A DNA stretch of 61,899 nt from JBBTSQ01 sp039795895. GTDB taxonomy: Bacteria > Patescibacteriota > Minisyncoccia > Phycocordibacterales > JBAYGS01. The DNA is taken from contig JBDKKW010000003.1 in the NCBI GenBank assembly GCA_039795895.1, positions 1 to 61,899 on the forward strand, read 5' to 3'. The notes under the pieces were generated by a model, which saw only the letters and a list, made by a program, of their open reading frames with translations, was not told the DNA's origin and ran no database searches. Both the position numbers and the translations under genes were made by a program. This document shows, in pieces, positions 39,406 to 47,075 of this stretch. Numbering within the stretch: position 1 is the first letter of the stretch; every line of letters starts with the position of its first letter.

Positions 39406-41094
39406 TTGAGAAAATACACAAAATTGCTACGTCGTATGTTACAAGATACTGTTGGTAAATATCGTCCGTTTCCACCTATTGTTCTGCCGGATCGTCGTTG
39501 GCCAAATCGAGTGATTATTAGTCCTCCATTGTGGGCAAGTGTAGATCTTCGCGATGGCAATCAAGCGCTTCCCGTGCCGATGAATATTAGTCAAAAACTC
39601 GAGATGTTTAGAGCCTTAGTAACATATGGTTTCAAGCAGATTGAGATTGGTTTCCCTTCTTCATCAAACACAGAATTTCGATTCACTCGTCTTTTGATTG
39701 AAGAGAACCATATTCCTGATGATGTAACTATTCAGGTGCTCGTCCAAGCACGTGAAGACTTGATTGAGCGAACGTGTAAGTCGCTCGTGGGTGCGAAGCG
39801 TGTGATTGTGCACTTGTACAATTCTACGTCACCCGCTCAACGTCGTGTGGTCTTTGGTAAATCGAAAGAGGAAATCAAGGCCTTGGCTGTGCATGGTGCA
39901 CAACTGATCTCCGATCACCTCCGTTTACTCAATGGTACCGATGTCACTCTCCAGTATTCGCCAGAAAGTTTCTCGGCGACTGAAGTGGAATATTCCAAAG
40001 AGGTCGCTGAAGCGGTCATGGATGTATGGCAACCGACCCGAGAACGGAAGATGATTTTAAATCTCCCGTGCACGGTCGAAGTGGCTATGCCAAACGTGTA
40101 TGCCGATCAGATTGAGTGGATGTGTCGAAATATTAAAAATCGAGACTCGCTCATCATTAGTCTGCATACGCATAATGATCGTGGTACCGGTGTCGCCGCT
40201 ACTGAATTGGGTTTGCTCGCCGGCGCGGATCGCGTCGAGGGCACACTCTTTGGTAATGGCGAACGTACAGGAAATCTTGATATTGTCACTGTGGCATTAA
40301 ATCTATATGCACAAGGTATTGATCCAGGACTCGATTTTAGCGACCTGGAATCCGTGTGTACGATGTATAAACGATGCACTGGAATGACTATTCCTCCGCG
40401 TCATCCCTACGCCGGTGAGTTGGTGTTTACTGCGTTTAGTGGTTCTCATCAGGATGCCATTAAAAAGGGTCTGGATGAATGGAAGGTTGGTCAGCGTACT
40501 CACTGGGACGTTCCGTATCTCACGGTCGACCCCGGTGACCTTGGTCGTTTGTATGATGAAGTTATTCGTATAAATGGCCAATCAGGCAAAGGAGGAGTCG
40601 CATATTTGCTCGAAAATGAATTCGGCCTTCATATACCGAAAGACATGCAACGTGAGTTTGGCCCTATTGCCAACGACTTGGTTGATTCACTTGGTCGTGA
40701 GGTGAAAGGGGAGGAGCTCAAAGCAATGTTTTGGCATGAATATGTCGAACGTACGACGCCTTGGAAGCTCTCTGTGTTTGAGGCAGTGGGAGGGGATGTT
40801 TGTTCTTGTAGTGCTCAGATACTGCATAACAATAGTTCTCGTACTATTGTGGGTCACGGTAATGGTCCGGTTGCATCTTTTGTGGATGCGATAATCACAA
40901 ACACAGAAGTACCGCAGTTTAAAGTGCTGTTTTACAAAGAACACTCTTTAGGTGTGGGAGAAAGTGCTTCAGCAATTGCCTACGTTCAGCTCGAGATAAA
41001 TGGTGGTCAGTATTGGGGTGCTGGCGTTGATTCCAATATTGAGCTTGCCTCAGTCAAAGCCGTTCTGAGTGCGCTCAATCGTGCTTCTCAGTAG
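39406..41094 (+). CDS. leuA: 2-isopropylmalate synthase (long, proteobacterial-type LeuA)
   Basis: 562 residues from a TTG start that has GGGAAG 6 nt upstream; an ATG at 39436 is the alternative (552 residues). It condenses acetyl-CoA with 2-oxoisovalerate, the first committed step of leucine synthesis. HMGL-like catalytic domain: VDLRDGNQALP (about 47-57) and SLHTHNDRGTG (about 248-258), plus GNGERTGN. The C-terminal LeuA regulatory domain (about 435-560) allows leucine feedback inhibition. No other leu gene is in the window. The gene comes with its own leucine attenuator, which suggests transfer as a unit from a donor with such control. Confidence 0.95.
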   Translation: MRKYTKLLRRMLQDTVGKYRPFPPIVLPDRRWPNRVIISPPLWASVDLRDGNQALPVPMNISQKLEMFRALVTYGFKQIEIGFPSSSNTEFRFTRLLIEENHIPDDVTIQVLVQAREDLIERTCKSLVGAKRVIVHLYNSTSPAQRRVVFGKSKEEIKALAVHGAQLISDHLRLLNGTDVTLQYSPESFSATEVEYSKEVAEAVMDVWQPTRERKMILNLPCTVEVAMPNVYADQIEWMCRNIKNRDSLIISLHTHNDRGTGVAATELGLLAGADRVEGTLFGNGERTGNLDIVTVALNLYAQGIDPGLDFSDLESVCTMYKRCTGMTIPPRHPYAGELVFTAFSGSHQDAIKKGLDEWKVGQRTHWDVPYLTVDPGDLGRLYDEVIRINGQSGKGGVAYLLENEFGLHIPKDMQREFGPIANDLVDSLGREVKGEELKAMFWHEYVERTTPWKLSVFEAVGGDVCSCSAQILHNNSSRTIVGHGNGPVASFVDAIITNTEVPQFKVLFYKEHSLGVGESASAIAYVQLEINGGQYWGAGVDSNIELASVKAVLSALNRASQ

Positions 41095-41109
41095 GTTATA
41101 AAACACACA

Positions 41110-41142
41110 AACCGTTCGTGTATTTCGCGAACGGTTTTTTCA
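41110..41142 (+). terminator. Terminator of leuA
   Basis: AACCGTTCG/CGAACGGTT stem followed by T6. Confidence 0.85.
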
Positions 41143-41233
41143 TTGTTTGAGCATTTCACATTGAAGTGTCTTCTAGTAAAAAATCAAAAATAGAGCTCTA
41201 TAGAGCCACTCTATCTTTTTTGCGGATTTCTGC

Positions 41234-41239
41234 TAGTAT
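41234..41239 (+). promoter_or_regulatory. -10 box TAGTAT for lepA
   Basis: TAGTAT lies 8 nt before the ATG at 41248. Confidence 0.5.
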
Positions 41240-41247
41240 TGCCCTAT

Positions 41248-43050
41248 ATGGAATCTCGTTTTATTCGAAATTTCAGCATTATCGCGCATATTGACCACGG
41301 CAAGTCGACACTTGCCGATCGTATGCTTGAGCTGACACACACCATTGAAAAGCGCAAAATGATGGCGCAGGTACTTGATAGTATGGAGCTTGAGCGTGAG
41401 CGTGGTATCACGATCAAAATGCAACCAGTGCGCATGAAGCACACCAAGGACGGTCAGGAGTATGTGATGAATCTTATCGACACCCCAGGACACATCGATT
41501 TCTCGTATGAAGTGTCTCGTGCGCTCAAAGCGGTGGAGGGTTCGATTTTGCTTGTGGATGCCACGCAGGGAGTGCAGGCACAAACACTGACCACTCTCGG
41601 GATGGCGCGTGAAGCTGGTCTCACTATTGTACCAGTGGTTTCTAAGATTGATTCGCCACTTGCGCGAGTGGCTGAAGTGAAAGAAGAAATCGCACTACTT
41701 CTCGGTGTGCCACAATCTGAAATTCTTGAAGTGTCTGGGAAGACTGGCCAAGGAGTAATTGAGCTTTTGAATGAAATTATCTCTCGAGTTCCAGCACCAA
41801 AACATGAAGCAACCAGTACCGGACAATTCCGTTCGCTTGTTTTTGATTTTCAATATTCCAATCATCGCGGGGTGACGGTGTATGTACGTGTGTTTGGTGG
41901 GAAGGTGTCAAAAGGGGATGGTTTGCTTTTTAAAGTTGCGGATGAGAAATTCTTTGCACTTGAGACGGGAATCTTTTCTCCACACGAGGTGCCCGTGGAG
42001 TCGCTCGGTGAAGGAGAAATTGGCTATATTGTGACTGGTATCAAACAGCCTGGTATCGCTTCGGTGGGAGACACTGTGGCAGCACTCAAGGACACCTTGG
42101 CACCTTTCCCTGGCTATATGAGTCCAAATCCTGTGGTATGGGCATCTATCTATCCTGAAAGTCAGGATGATTTTGATTTTTTGAAACAAGCGCTCGGCAA
42201 GCTTCGACTTTCTGATTCGTCATTTACCCACGAAGAAGAGTCTTCGGGTACGCTCGGACGAGGCTTTCGATGCGGTTTCTTGGGAATGCTTCACTTGGAG
42301 ATTATCACTGAGCGATTGCGACGAGAATTTAATCTTAAATTGGTGATTACGAGTCCGACGATTACCTACGAAGTGCATATGCGTGGGGGCAAAGTGGAGA
42401 CAGTCTACTCGCCATCAAAATTCCCCGAAGAACATTTGATCGAGAAGATTTTTGAACCATGGGCAAAGGTGAAGATCATTACCCCGATGAAATATTTGGG
42501 TGAGGTAATGCAAAAGTTGTTTGAGCATGAAGCGGAAATTGGCGAGACTGAGAATTTTGGAGACAATCGAAATTCAGTGACGGTCATGATGCCTCTTCGC
42601 GAGCTGATGCGTAATTTCTTTGATGAGCTCAAGTCCGTATCGTCGGGTTTTGCGTCGATTTCGTATGCGATGGAAGGAATGCGCGAAGCGGATGTGGTGC
42701 GACTCGACATCTTGGTGGCGGATGAGGCGGTGCCCGCCTTTACTCGTGTGGTTTCTCGAAAGCGAGCGCAGGAAGATGCTGAGAAGGCAGTGGAAAGGCT
42801 TTTTAATGTGCTTCCACGACAGATGTTTACAACCAAGATTCAAGGTAAGGCGATGGGGCGAATCATTTCTTCACGCACCCTTTCGGCAATGAAAAAAGAT
42901 GTGACTGGCTACTTGTACGGAGGCGATATTACCCGAAAGATGAAATTGCGCGAGAAGCAAAAAGAGGGTAAGAAACGAATGAAGGATCGTGGTACCGTAA
43001 ATATTCCACAAGATGTATTTTTGAAGATGATGCGGACAGGGGAAAACTAG
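41248..43050 (+). CDS. lepA: Elongation factor 4 (LepA)
   Basis: 600 residues, standard length. GTPase motifs: AHIDHGKST (G1, about 14-22), RGITIK (G2), DTPGHIDF (G3) and SKIDSPLA (G4 variant). Domain II, the EF-G-like domains and the LepA C-terminal domain (about 485-600, ending KDRGTVNIPQDVFLKM) are all present. It is a ribosome-associated GTPase that acts on stalled or initiating ribosomes. Start chosen by the -10 box 8 nt upstream. Confidence 0.96.
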   Translation: MESRFIRNFSIIAHIDHGKSTLADRMLELTHTIEKRKMMAQVLDSMELERERGITIKMQPVRMKHTKDGQEYVMNLIDTPGHIDFSYEVSRALKAVEGSILLVDATQGVQAQTLTTLGMAREAGLTIVPVVSKIDSPLARVAEVKEEIALLLGVPQSEILEVSGKTGQGVIELLNEIISRVPAPKHEATSTGQFRSLVFDFQYSNHRGVTVYVRVFGGKVSKGDGLLFKVADEKFFALETGIFSPHEVPVESLGEGEIGYIVTGIKQPGIASVGDTVAALKDTLAPFPGYMSPNPVVWASIYPESQDDFDFLKQALGKLRLSDSSFTHEEESSGTLGRGFRCGFLGMLHLEIITERLRREFNLKLVITSPTITYEVHMRGGKVETVYSPSKFPEEHLIEKIFEPWAKVKIITPMKYLGEVMQKLFEHEAEIGETENFGDNRNSVTVMMPLRELMRNFFDELKSVSSGFASISYAMEGMREADVVRLDILVADEAVPAFTRVVSRKRAQEDAEKAVERLFNVLPRQMFTTKIQGKAMGRIISSRTLSAMKKDVTGYLYGGDITRKMKLREKQKEGKKRMKDRGTVNIPQDVFLKMMRTGEN

Positions 43051-43176
43051 ACCAGTCAGACAAGAAGCAAGAGAGATAAAAAGACCGGAAAAAAGTGTGG
43101 TCGCGAAGCGACCACACTTTTGCATTTCTCCTCCTGTCTGACCTGTCTTCTTATCTGACGGGTCTTCCTGTCTATA
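43050..43176. repeat. Intergenic palindromic element (GACAGGTCAG family, copy 2)
   Basis: The left part GACCAGTCAGACAAGAAGC then AAGAGAGATAA, the right part CCTGTCTGACCTGTCTTCTT then ATCTGACGGGTCTTCCTGTC. The centre is a perfect hairpin (AAAAGTGTGGTCGC/GCGACCACACTTTT, 43092-43121), which can end lepA transcription. AGCAAGAGAGATAA is shared with the copy at 27077-27206. Confidence 0.5.
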
Positions 43177-43249
43177 TCCATTGACTTCTCTCTCTTGTAG
43201 GAGTACTGTTTTATGTGGATATAGTTCACCGCATCACCATGGAGGATAT

Positions 43250-43501
43250 ATGGGAAGATCCGCGAAGTCTGCTCCAGTTGAACCACCTGAACGGATTTGT
43301 GATTACCCGGGATGTGTCACAATCCTTTCTGCCACCAACGATGACACCAAATGCCGTTGTCATCAGTCGAAAATTGCCAAGGCGTTTATCGCACAATTTG
43401 GTGCCGACGCTGAGAGTAGTGGTAGTGTGAGAAGTGATGGAAGGCATCTAACCTTGCGTCTGACGAGTCGTCGGCAGGCGTTTATCAAAGACCGTCGTTA
43501 A
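43250..43501 (+). CDS. Small putative zinc-finger protein with Shine-Dalgarno start
   Basis: 83 residues starting MGRSAKSAPVEPPE. GGAGG lies 5 nt before the ATG; a longer frame upstream lacks such a site. A possible zinc site is CDYPGCVTIL then CRCHQSK (about 19-42). The rest is basic (GRHLTLRLTSRRQAFIKDRR). TTGACT-17 nt-TACTGT upstream is a plausible promoter. It ends at a strong terminator. Family not firmly recognised; nucleic-acid binding is inferred. Confidence 0.65.
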   Translation: MGRSAKSAPVEPPERICDYPGCVTILSATNDDTKCRCHQSKIAKAFIAQFGADAESSGSVRSDGRHLTLRLTSRRQAFIKDRR

Positions 43502-43541
43502 AAAGCGGTTACTGTGTGCTACACAGTAACCGCTTTTTTTA
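43500..43541 (+). terminator. Terminator of the zinc-finger gene
   Basis: AAAAAGCGGTTACTGTGTG paired with CACAGTAACCGCTTTTT, loop of 3-5 nt, then T run. Confidence 0.85.
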
Positions 43542-43558
43542 TTGAAGTAACAGACTTG

Positions 43559-43669
43559 TTATCGCCAGAGAAATGGTACGTAAAGTAGTATCATGCTGAT
43601 GATGATAAACACGCAGACGATACTCCAGGCGACAGTCACGGTTTTCTTATGTTTTTTGTTGAGAAGCAT
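43559..43669 (-). CDS. 36-residue single-pass membrane protein
   Basis: Short frame: MLLNKKHKKTVTVAW, then a hydrophobic helix (SIVCVFIIISMILLYVPFLW) and a final Arg. The positive-inside start plus one helix is typical of bacterial small membrane proteins. TATACT lies 7 nt before the ATG, identical in geometry to annotated neighbours. It is divergent from the FtsB/DivIC-like gene. Function unknown. Confidence 0.6.
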   Translation of the reverse strand: MLLNKKHKKTVTVAWSIVCVFIIISMILLYVPFLWR

Positions 43670-43676
43670 GGGGGAT

Positions 43677-43682
43677 AGTATA
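43677..43682 (-). promoter_or_regulatory. -10 box TATACT for the 36-residue gene
   Basis: TATACT on the minus strand, 7 nt before the ATG at 43669. Confidence 0.55.
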
Positions 43683-43728
43683 GCTGAAAATGCCTCTTTT
43701 TGCCAATGCGATATCCGGTGTCATTTGG

Positions 43729-43734
43729 TATACT
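43729..43734 (+). promoter_or_regulatory. Extended -10 (TGGTATACT) for the septum-initiator gene
   Basis: TATACT with upstream TGG, 6 nt before the ATG at 43741. Confidence 0.6.
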
Positions 43735-43740
43735 GATTAG

Positions 43741-44118
43741 ATGCGAGAGTTTGAACAACGAAAAAAAGTCAGGCGATTTCTATACTCACCTTTATCTCTG
43801 ATTATATTGGTGCTGGTGCTTTTGGTACTCGTCAAAGCGTCGTGGGGCGCGTACCAGAAATATCGCTTGAGTGATGGGGCATATCAAGAGGTCTCGCGTG
43901 AGCAAGTGGAGTTGTCTCTCCGCAAAGATCAGCTCGAGAGTGATATTGCTCGTCTCAAGACCACCGAAGGTGTTGAGGCTGATATTCGTACCAAATTTGG
44001 CATGGTAAAGCAGGGCGAGGGGATGCTGATATTGGTAGAGCGTGGTACGACTACCGAGCAAGGAGCTACCACAAAAGCTAGTGTCTTCGACGCCCTGAGA
44101 AGTCTTTTTAAACGCTAA
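43741..44118 (+). CDS. Septum formation initiator (FtsB/DivIC-like)
   Basis: 125 residues. Basic N-terminus (MREFEQRKKVRRF), one membrane helix (SLIILVLVLLVLVKASW, about 18-36) and a coiled coil (about 50-78: VSREQVELSLRKDQLESDIARL). The short conserved segment VEADIRTKFGMVKQGEGML follows. These proteins bridge FtsL and FtsQ at the division site. The C-terminal 30 residues are Thr-rich and unconserved. It is followed by tRNA-Gly. Confidence 0.85.
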   Translation: MREFEQRKKVRRFLYSPLSLIILVLVLLVLVKASWGAYQKYRLSDGAYQEVSREQVELSLRKDQLESDIARLKTTEGVEADIRTKFGMVKQGEGMLILVERGTTTEQGATTKASVFDALRSLFKR

Positions 44119-44143
44119 AACGCGTGTTAGGATAGGGGCACTT

Positions 44144-44214
44144 GCGAGTGTAGTATAGTGGTAGTACTGGTGCTTCCCAAGCATCGGGCGCGGGTCCGAT
44201 TCCCGCCACTCGCA
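44144..44214 (+). tRNA. tRNA-Gly(CCC)
   Basis: Acceptor GCGAGTG/CACTCGC, anticodon stem GGTGC/GCATC around loop TTCCCAA (anticodon CCC), T-arm GCGGG-TCCGATT-CCCGC, discriminator A. CCA is not encoded (ACCG follows). Confidence 0.94.
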
Positions 44215-44371
44215 CCGAAGTATTGAGCAGAGCGAAATCACTTTGGGGAGTGAGGAAGCAAACTGCTTTGCTTCCGGCGGGAAGCGGAAGGCTTTTCTAT
44301 ATTTCGTCCGCGAAATGAGAAAAGCACCTGACTATGTAGTAGTCGATTCCCGCCACTCGCACCGAAGTATT
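44197..44371. repeat. tRNA 3'-end-derived structured tract after tRNA-Gly, with 28-nt direct repeats
   Basis: The last 18 nt of the tRNA plus 10 nt of tail (44197-44224) are repeated exactly at 44344-44371. Between them: hairpin GGAAGCAAACTG/CTTTGCTTCC (44254-44275), GGCGGGAA (44276-44283, inverted T-arm copy), and hairpin GCTTTTCTATATTTCG/CGAAATGAGAAAAGC (about 44291-44326). The plan matches the tRNA-Phe tract: inverted copy broken by a GCAAACT(A/G)CTTTGC hairpin, then a second hairpin, then a direct copy. Confidence 0.7.
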
Positions 44372-44400
44372 AAGTTATTTATATTAGTATATCTTTATTT

Positions 44401-45537
44401 ATGAAAATCCTTATTGTTGGAGCCGGGATCGGAGGTTTAACCCTTGCAGCGTTTCTTAAAGAATCTTCTATCGAGTACGATATTGTCGAAAAAGCAAATA
44501 ATTGGAACACGCAGGGATTCTCGATTGGATTGTGGAATAATGGTAGACATATTTTAGCAAAACTCGGTATTCTTGATCGATTGGAAAAAGAGGGCACGCA
44601 CATCAAGCGCTACCAAGTCCGTAACGGCAAGGGGGATCTCATTCGTGAGTATGATTTTTTTAAATTGTATGCCAAATACGGCCTGAGCTATACCCAGATC
44701 AACCGAGCTTTCCTGCACAGTTGGTTACTTGAACTTGTCGGTAAGGAAAATATTCAGCTTGGAGTGCAGGTTAATTCCCTGAAAGATGTTGGGCACGGGG
44801 TTGAGGTTGTTTTAAGTAATGGTCAGACGCATACTTATGATCTTGTGGTCGGCGCAGATGGTATCCACTCGAAGATCCGCGGTATGATTTTTGGTAGTGA
44901 ACTTGAGAAATTCGACAACTGGCGAGTTTGGTATGCTTGGGTTGATAATCAATTTAAAGATGAGGCTACTGTCACTGAATATGTCGAGCCGGGCGAATTC
45001 ATTGGTATTTTTGATTCTTGTGGTAAAACACTTGCCGTTCTCATTGCCCCTGTCGAACACACTGTTTGGGATGATGTAAAAGGACGACTTGGACGTTTGA
45101 GTGAGACATTTAAGCATGAGGTTAGACTGGATGGTTTTTTGAAGGGTTTGAAAGATGAGGATGTTATGCCCACAGATCTTAGTCGTGTTACACTCAAAAA
45201 ATTTGTGAAGGGTAGAGTAGTGCTCGCTGGAGATGCTGCACATGGTTTTGAGCCGAATGCTGGTCTCGGCGCCTCAATGGCTATGGAGGATGGTTACGTG
45301 CTTGCTGCTGAACTCATGAAAGTCTCAGGTACCTATACGATCAAAAAGGCTATTGATCGCTATCAGGATCTTAGAAGGAAGCGGGTGAAGGTGGCTCGTT
45401 CATCGACCAGTAGAATGCGGTCGTGGTCTTTCATTGGTCCAAGATGGCTCAGGAAGACTGTGGACTTTTTCCTTCCTTTTGTTCCACAGCCTCTTTTTAC
45501 TAGCCAGTATCTGAAGTTGATGAAGGAGGAGATTTAG
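44401..45537 (+). CDS. FAD-dependent monooxygenase-type oxidoreductase
   Basis: 378 residues. The FAD-binding motifs of the UbiH/p-hydroxybenzoate hydroxylase family are complete: GAGIGGLTLAA (7-17), the DG motif VVGADGIHSKIRG (about 149-161) and the GD motif VLAGDAAHGFEPNAGLG (about 274-290). The family inserts oxygen into aromatic or polyene substrates using NAD(P)H, or acts as a geranylgeranyl-reductase-type enzyme. The substrate is unknown. No pathway partners are adjacent. Start at the first ATG, without a clear Shine-Dalgarno site. Confidence 0.88.
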   Translation: MKILIVGAGIGGLTLAAFLKESSIEYDIVEKANNWNTQGFSIGLWNNGRHILAKLGILDRLEKEGTHIKRYQVRNGKGDLIREYDFFKLYAKYGLSYTQINRAFLHSWLLELVGKENIQLGVQVNSLKDVGHGVEVVLSNGQTHTYDLVVGADGIHSKIRGMIFGSELEKFDNWRVWYAWVDNQFKDEATVTEYVEPGEFIGIFDSCGKTLAVLIAPVEHTVWDDVKGRLGRLSETFKHEVRLDGFLKGLKDEDVMPTDLSRVTLKKFVKGRVVLAGDAAHGFEPNAGLGASMAMEDGYVLAAELMKVSGTYTIKKAIDRYQDLRRKRVKVARSSTSRMRSWSFIGPRWLRKTVDFFLPFVPQPLFTSQYLKLMKEEI

Positions 45538-45613
45538 TTGAACAACAAGCATTGCGTTGTTTCAAATCTAAAAAGTTTGATACAATAAACCAACTTTATT
45601 AGTTATTATTTAC

Positions 45614-45856
45614 ATGTATATGAAGACTGTTGCGATTTATTCAACCCCGACCTGTCATTACTGCAATATGGCAAAGGATTTTTTTAAGAAGAATAATATC
45701 GCCTACACTGAATACAATGTGGCGACTGATTTGGCGAAGCGAAAAGAAATGGTAGAGAAGAGTGGTCAGATGGGGGTGCCGGTGATTGAGATTGATGGCA
45801 AGCTTTCTGTGGGGTTTGATGAAGCGGAGATTAAGGGTGCTCTCGGAGTTAAATAG
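45614..45856 (+). CDS. Glutaredoxin family protein
   Basis: 80 residues, one thioredoxin fold. Active site TPTCHYCNMAK (about 12-22), cis-Pro motif GVPVIEIDGK (about 54-63) and SVGFDEAEI (glutathione/glycine-rich turn). Reduces disulfides in the cytosol; the electron donor is not known in this organism. ATG at 45614 or, two codons later, 45620. Followed by a strong terminator. Confidence 0.9.
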   Translation: MYMKTVAIYSTPTCHYCNMAKDFFKKNNIAYTEYNVATDLAKRKEMVEKSGQMGVPVIEIDGKLSVGFDEAEIKGALGVK

Positions 45857-45891
45857 ATAGTGGTAGTGAGACAGTAGAAATTCGAAAATAA

Positions 45892-45940
45892 AAAAAGCCC
45901 CGTCCTGCTTCGCCAAGGCTTCGCAGGACGGGGCTTTTTC
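45892..45940 (+). terminator. Terminator of glutaredoxin gene
   Basis: AAAAAGCCCCGTCCTGC/GCAGGACGGGGCTTTTT 17-bp stem with a 14-nt loop. Confidence 0.85.
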
Positions 45941-45981
45941 ATTCACCAAAATCAGTGCTATAGTCTCAGGTGTAGCCAATT

Positions 45982-46053
45982 GCCCTCGTAGTTCAACAGA
46001 TAGAACCGGCCCGTCCTAAGGGTCTAATGTCAGTGCAACTCTGGCCGAGGGCA
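45982..46053 (+). tRNA. tRNA-Arg(CCT)
   Basis: Acceptor GCCCTCG/CGAGGGC, anticodon stem GGCCC/GGGTC around loop GTCCTAA (anticodon CCT), T-arm with atypical loop TGCAACT, discriminator A. No encoded CCA. No 3'-end copy tract follows, unlike the other four tRNAs. Confidence 0.9.
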
Positions 46054-46177
46054 CAAATTTAGAAAGTAAATTTGGATGGACAGAATCGGAATTATATTCT
46101 ATGCTGTTAGCGGAATTCGATTTTGAACCATGGTGGTTCAAGTAAGTACATTTTTAAACTTAAACTGGAGGTATCCA

Positions 46178-46516
46178 ATGAAATGCAAACAAGCTGTAAT
46201 TTGGTCGCTTATTCACGGTAAAAAACATGGGTCACTAAACGAAAAGGATGTAACGATTGGGGCTACGATACCTTTGGTCTCCGCACTCTTTCCGGGTATC
46301 AATTATTACTCCATCCCTGGGTTTAATCAGGTGATGCGGGACTGTGTCCTTCCGATTCTTGTGAAGCGCTTTGCTCACTTACAGACCATTCATGCGTCCA
46401 AGATTGATCCACGCGCAACGATAGAAGTTGTTGAGGCTTTGCCTTCCAAGGGGTATGAGTGGCAGGATAGTCGCAGATGGATGGCTAAGTTTAGGAAGAT
46501 TTTGGTGTCCGCCTAA
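46178..46516 (+). CDS. Hypothetical protein with Shine-Dalgarno start
   Basis: 112 residues starting MKCKQAVIWSLIHGKKHG. GGAGGT lies 6 nt before the ATG; an earlier in-frame ATG at 46130 lacks a site. Mixed helical protein with a basic C-terminus (WQDSRRWMAKFRKILV). No family recognised. It follows tRNA-Arg by about 120 nt and ends at a terminator. Confidence 0.6.
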   Translation: MKCKQAVIWSLIHGKKHGSLNEKDVTIGATIPLVSALFPGINYYSIPGFNQVMRDCVLPILVKRFAHLQTIHASKIDPRATIEVVEALPSKGYEWQDSRRWMAKFRKILVSA

Positions 46517-46539
46517 GAAGTCAATATGGCTTCAGGTGT

Positions 46540-46578
46540 AGAGCTCCAATCGCAAGTGTTTGCGATTGGAGCTCTTTT
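46540..46578 (+). terminator. Terminator of the 112-residue gene
   Basis: AGAGCTCCAATCGCA/TGCGATTGGAGCTCT perfect 15-bp stem, 6-nt loop, then TTTT. Confidence 0.85.
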
Positions 46579-46678
46579 AAATTCTTAATTATCTCTTACT
46601 TTAATGAGGAGATTCATCTTTATTATCTCAGTTACTAGTGCGAGATTACGGCTTATTGTCTATCGTCTTTCGTTATGC

Positions 46679-46684
46679 TATATT
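46679..46684 (+). promoter_or_regulatory. -10 box TATATT for small membrane protein
   Basis: TATATT lies 6 nt before the ATG at 46691. Confidence 0.5.
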
Positions 46685-46690
46685 TCTCCC

Positions 46691-46978
46691 ATGACTCCAG
46701 AGGAACGATCTTTGTTGGAACGAACACTGTCTCTTGCGCAAGAGAATAACAAGATGCTACGGAAGATACGCAATAGTGCGCGAATCTCTTCGATATTGCG
46801 TCTCTTTTACTGGATTATTGTTCTGGGGTTGTCGTTTGGGTCATATTACTTGATTCAGCCGTACATTGAGCAACTTGGAAAAGCGTACGGAGTTTTGAAT
46901 GACGGAGTAAATACCGTCAAAAGTGCTCAGAGTCAGTTTGGAGATATTCCAAATCTCTTGAAATCCATCAAGAAATAA
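46691..46978 (+). CDS. Small membrane protein with N-terminal helix
   Basis: 95 residues. A charged helical start (MTPEERSLLERTLSLAQENNKMLRKIR) is followed by one membrane helix (LRLFYWIIVLGLSFGSYYLI, about 36-56) and an amphipathic tail. No family recognised. The start is chosen by the -10 box 6 nt upstream. It is followed by tRNA-Phe. Confidence 0.7.
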   Translation: MTPEERSLLERTLSLAQENNKMLRKIRNSARISSILRLFYWIIVLGLSFGSYYLIQPYIEQLGKAYGVLNDGVNTVKSAQSQFGDIPNLLKSIKK

Positions 46979-47002
46979 TTTCGAGGTTTATAGTCAGTGA
47001 TT

Positions 47003-47075
47003 GCTGGGATAGCTCAGTTGGTAGAGCATTCCCCTGAAGAGGGAAGGGTCCCCAGTTCGAACCTGGGTCCCAGCA
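47003..47075 (+). tRNA. tRNA-Phe(GAA)
   Basis: Acceptor GCTGGGA/TCCCAGC, D-arm GCTCAGTTGGTAGAGC, anticodon stem TTCCC/GGGAA around CTGAAGA (anticodon GAA), T-arm CCCAG-TTCGAAC-CTGGG, discriminator A. No encoded CCA. Confidence 0.95.

Noticed and set aside
46054..46177. tRNA 3'-end copy tract after tRNA-Arg
   Set aside because: There are small hairpins (TTGAACCA/TGGTTCAA) but no inverted or direct copy of the tRNA-Arg end.
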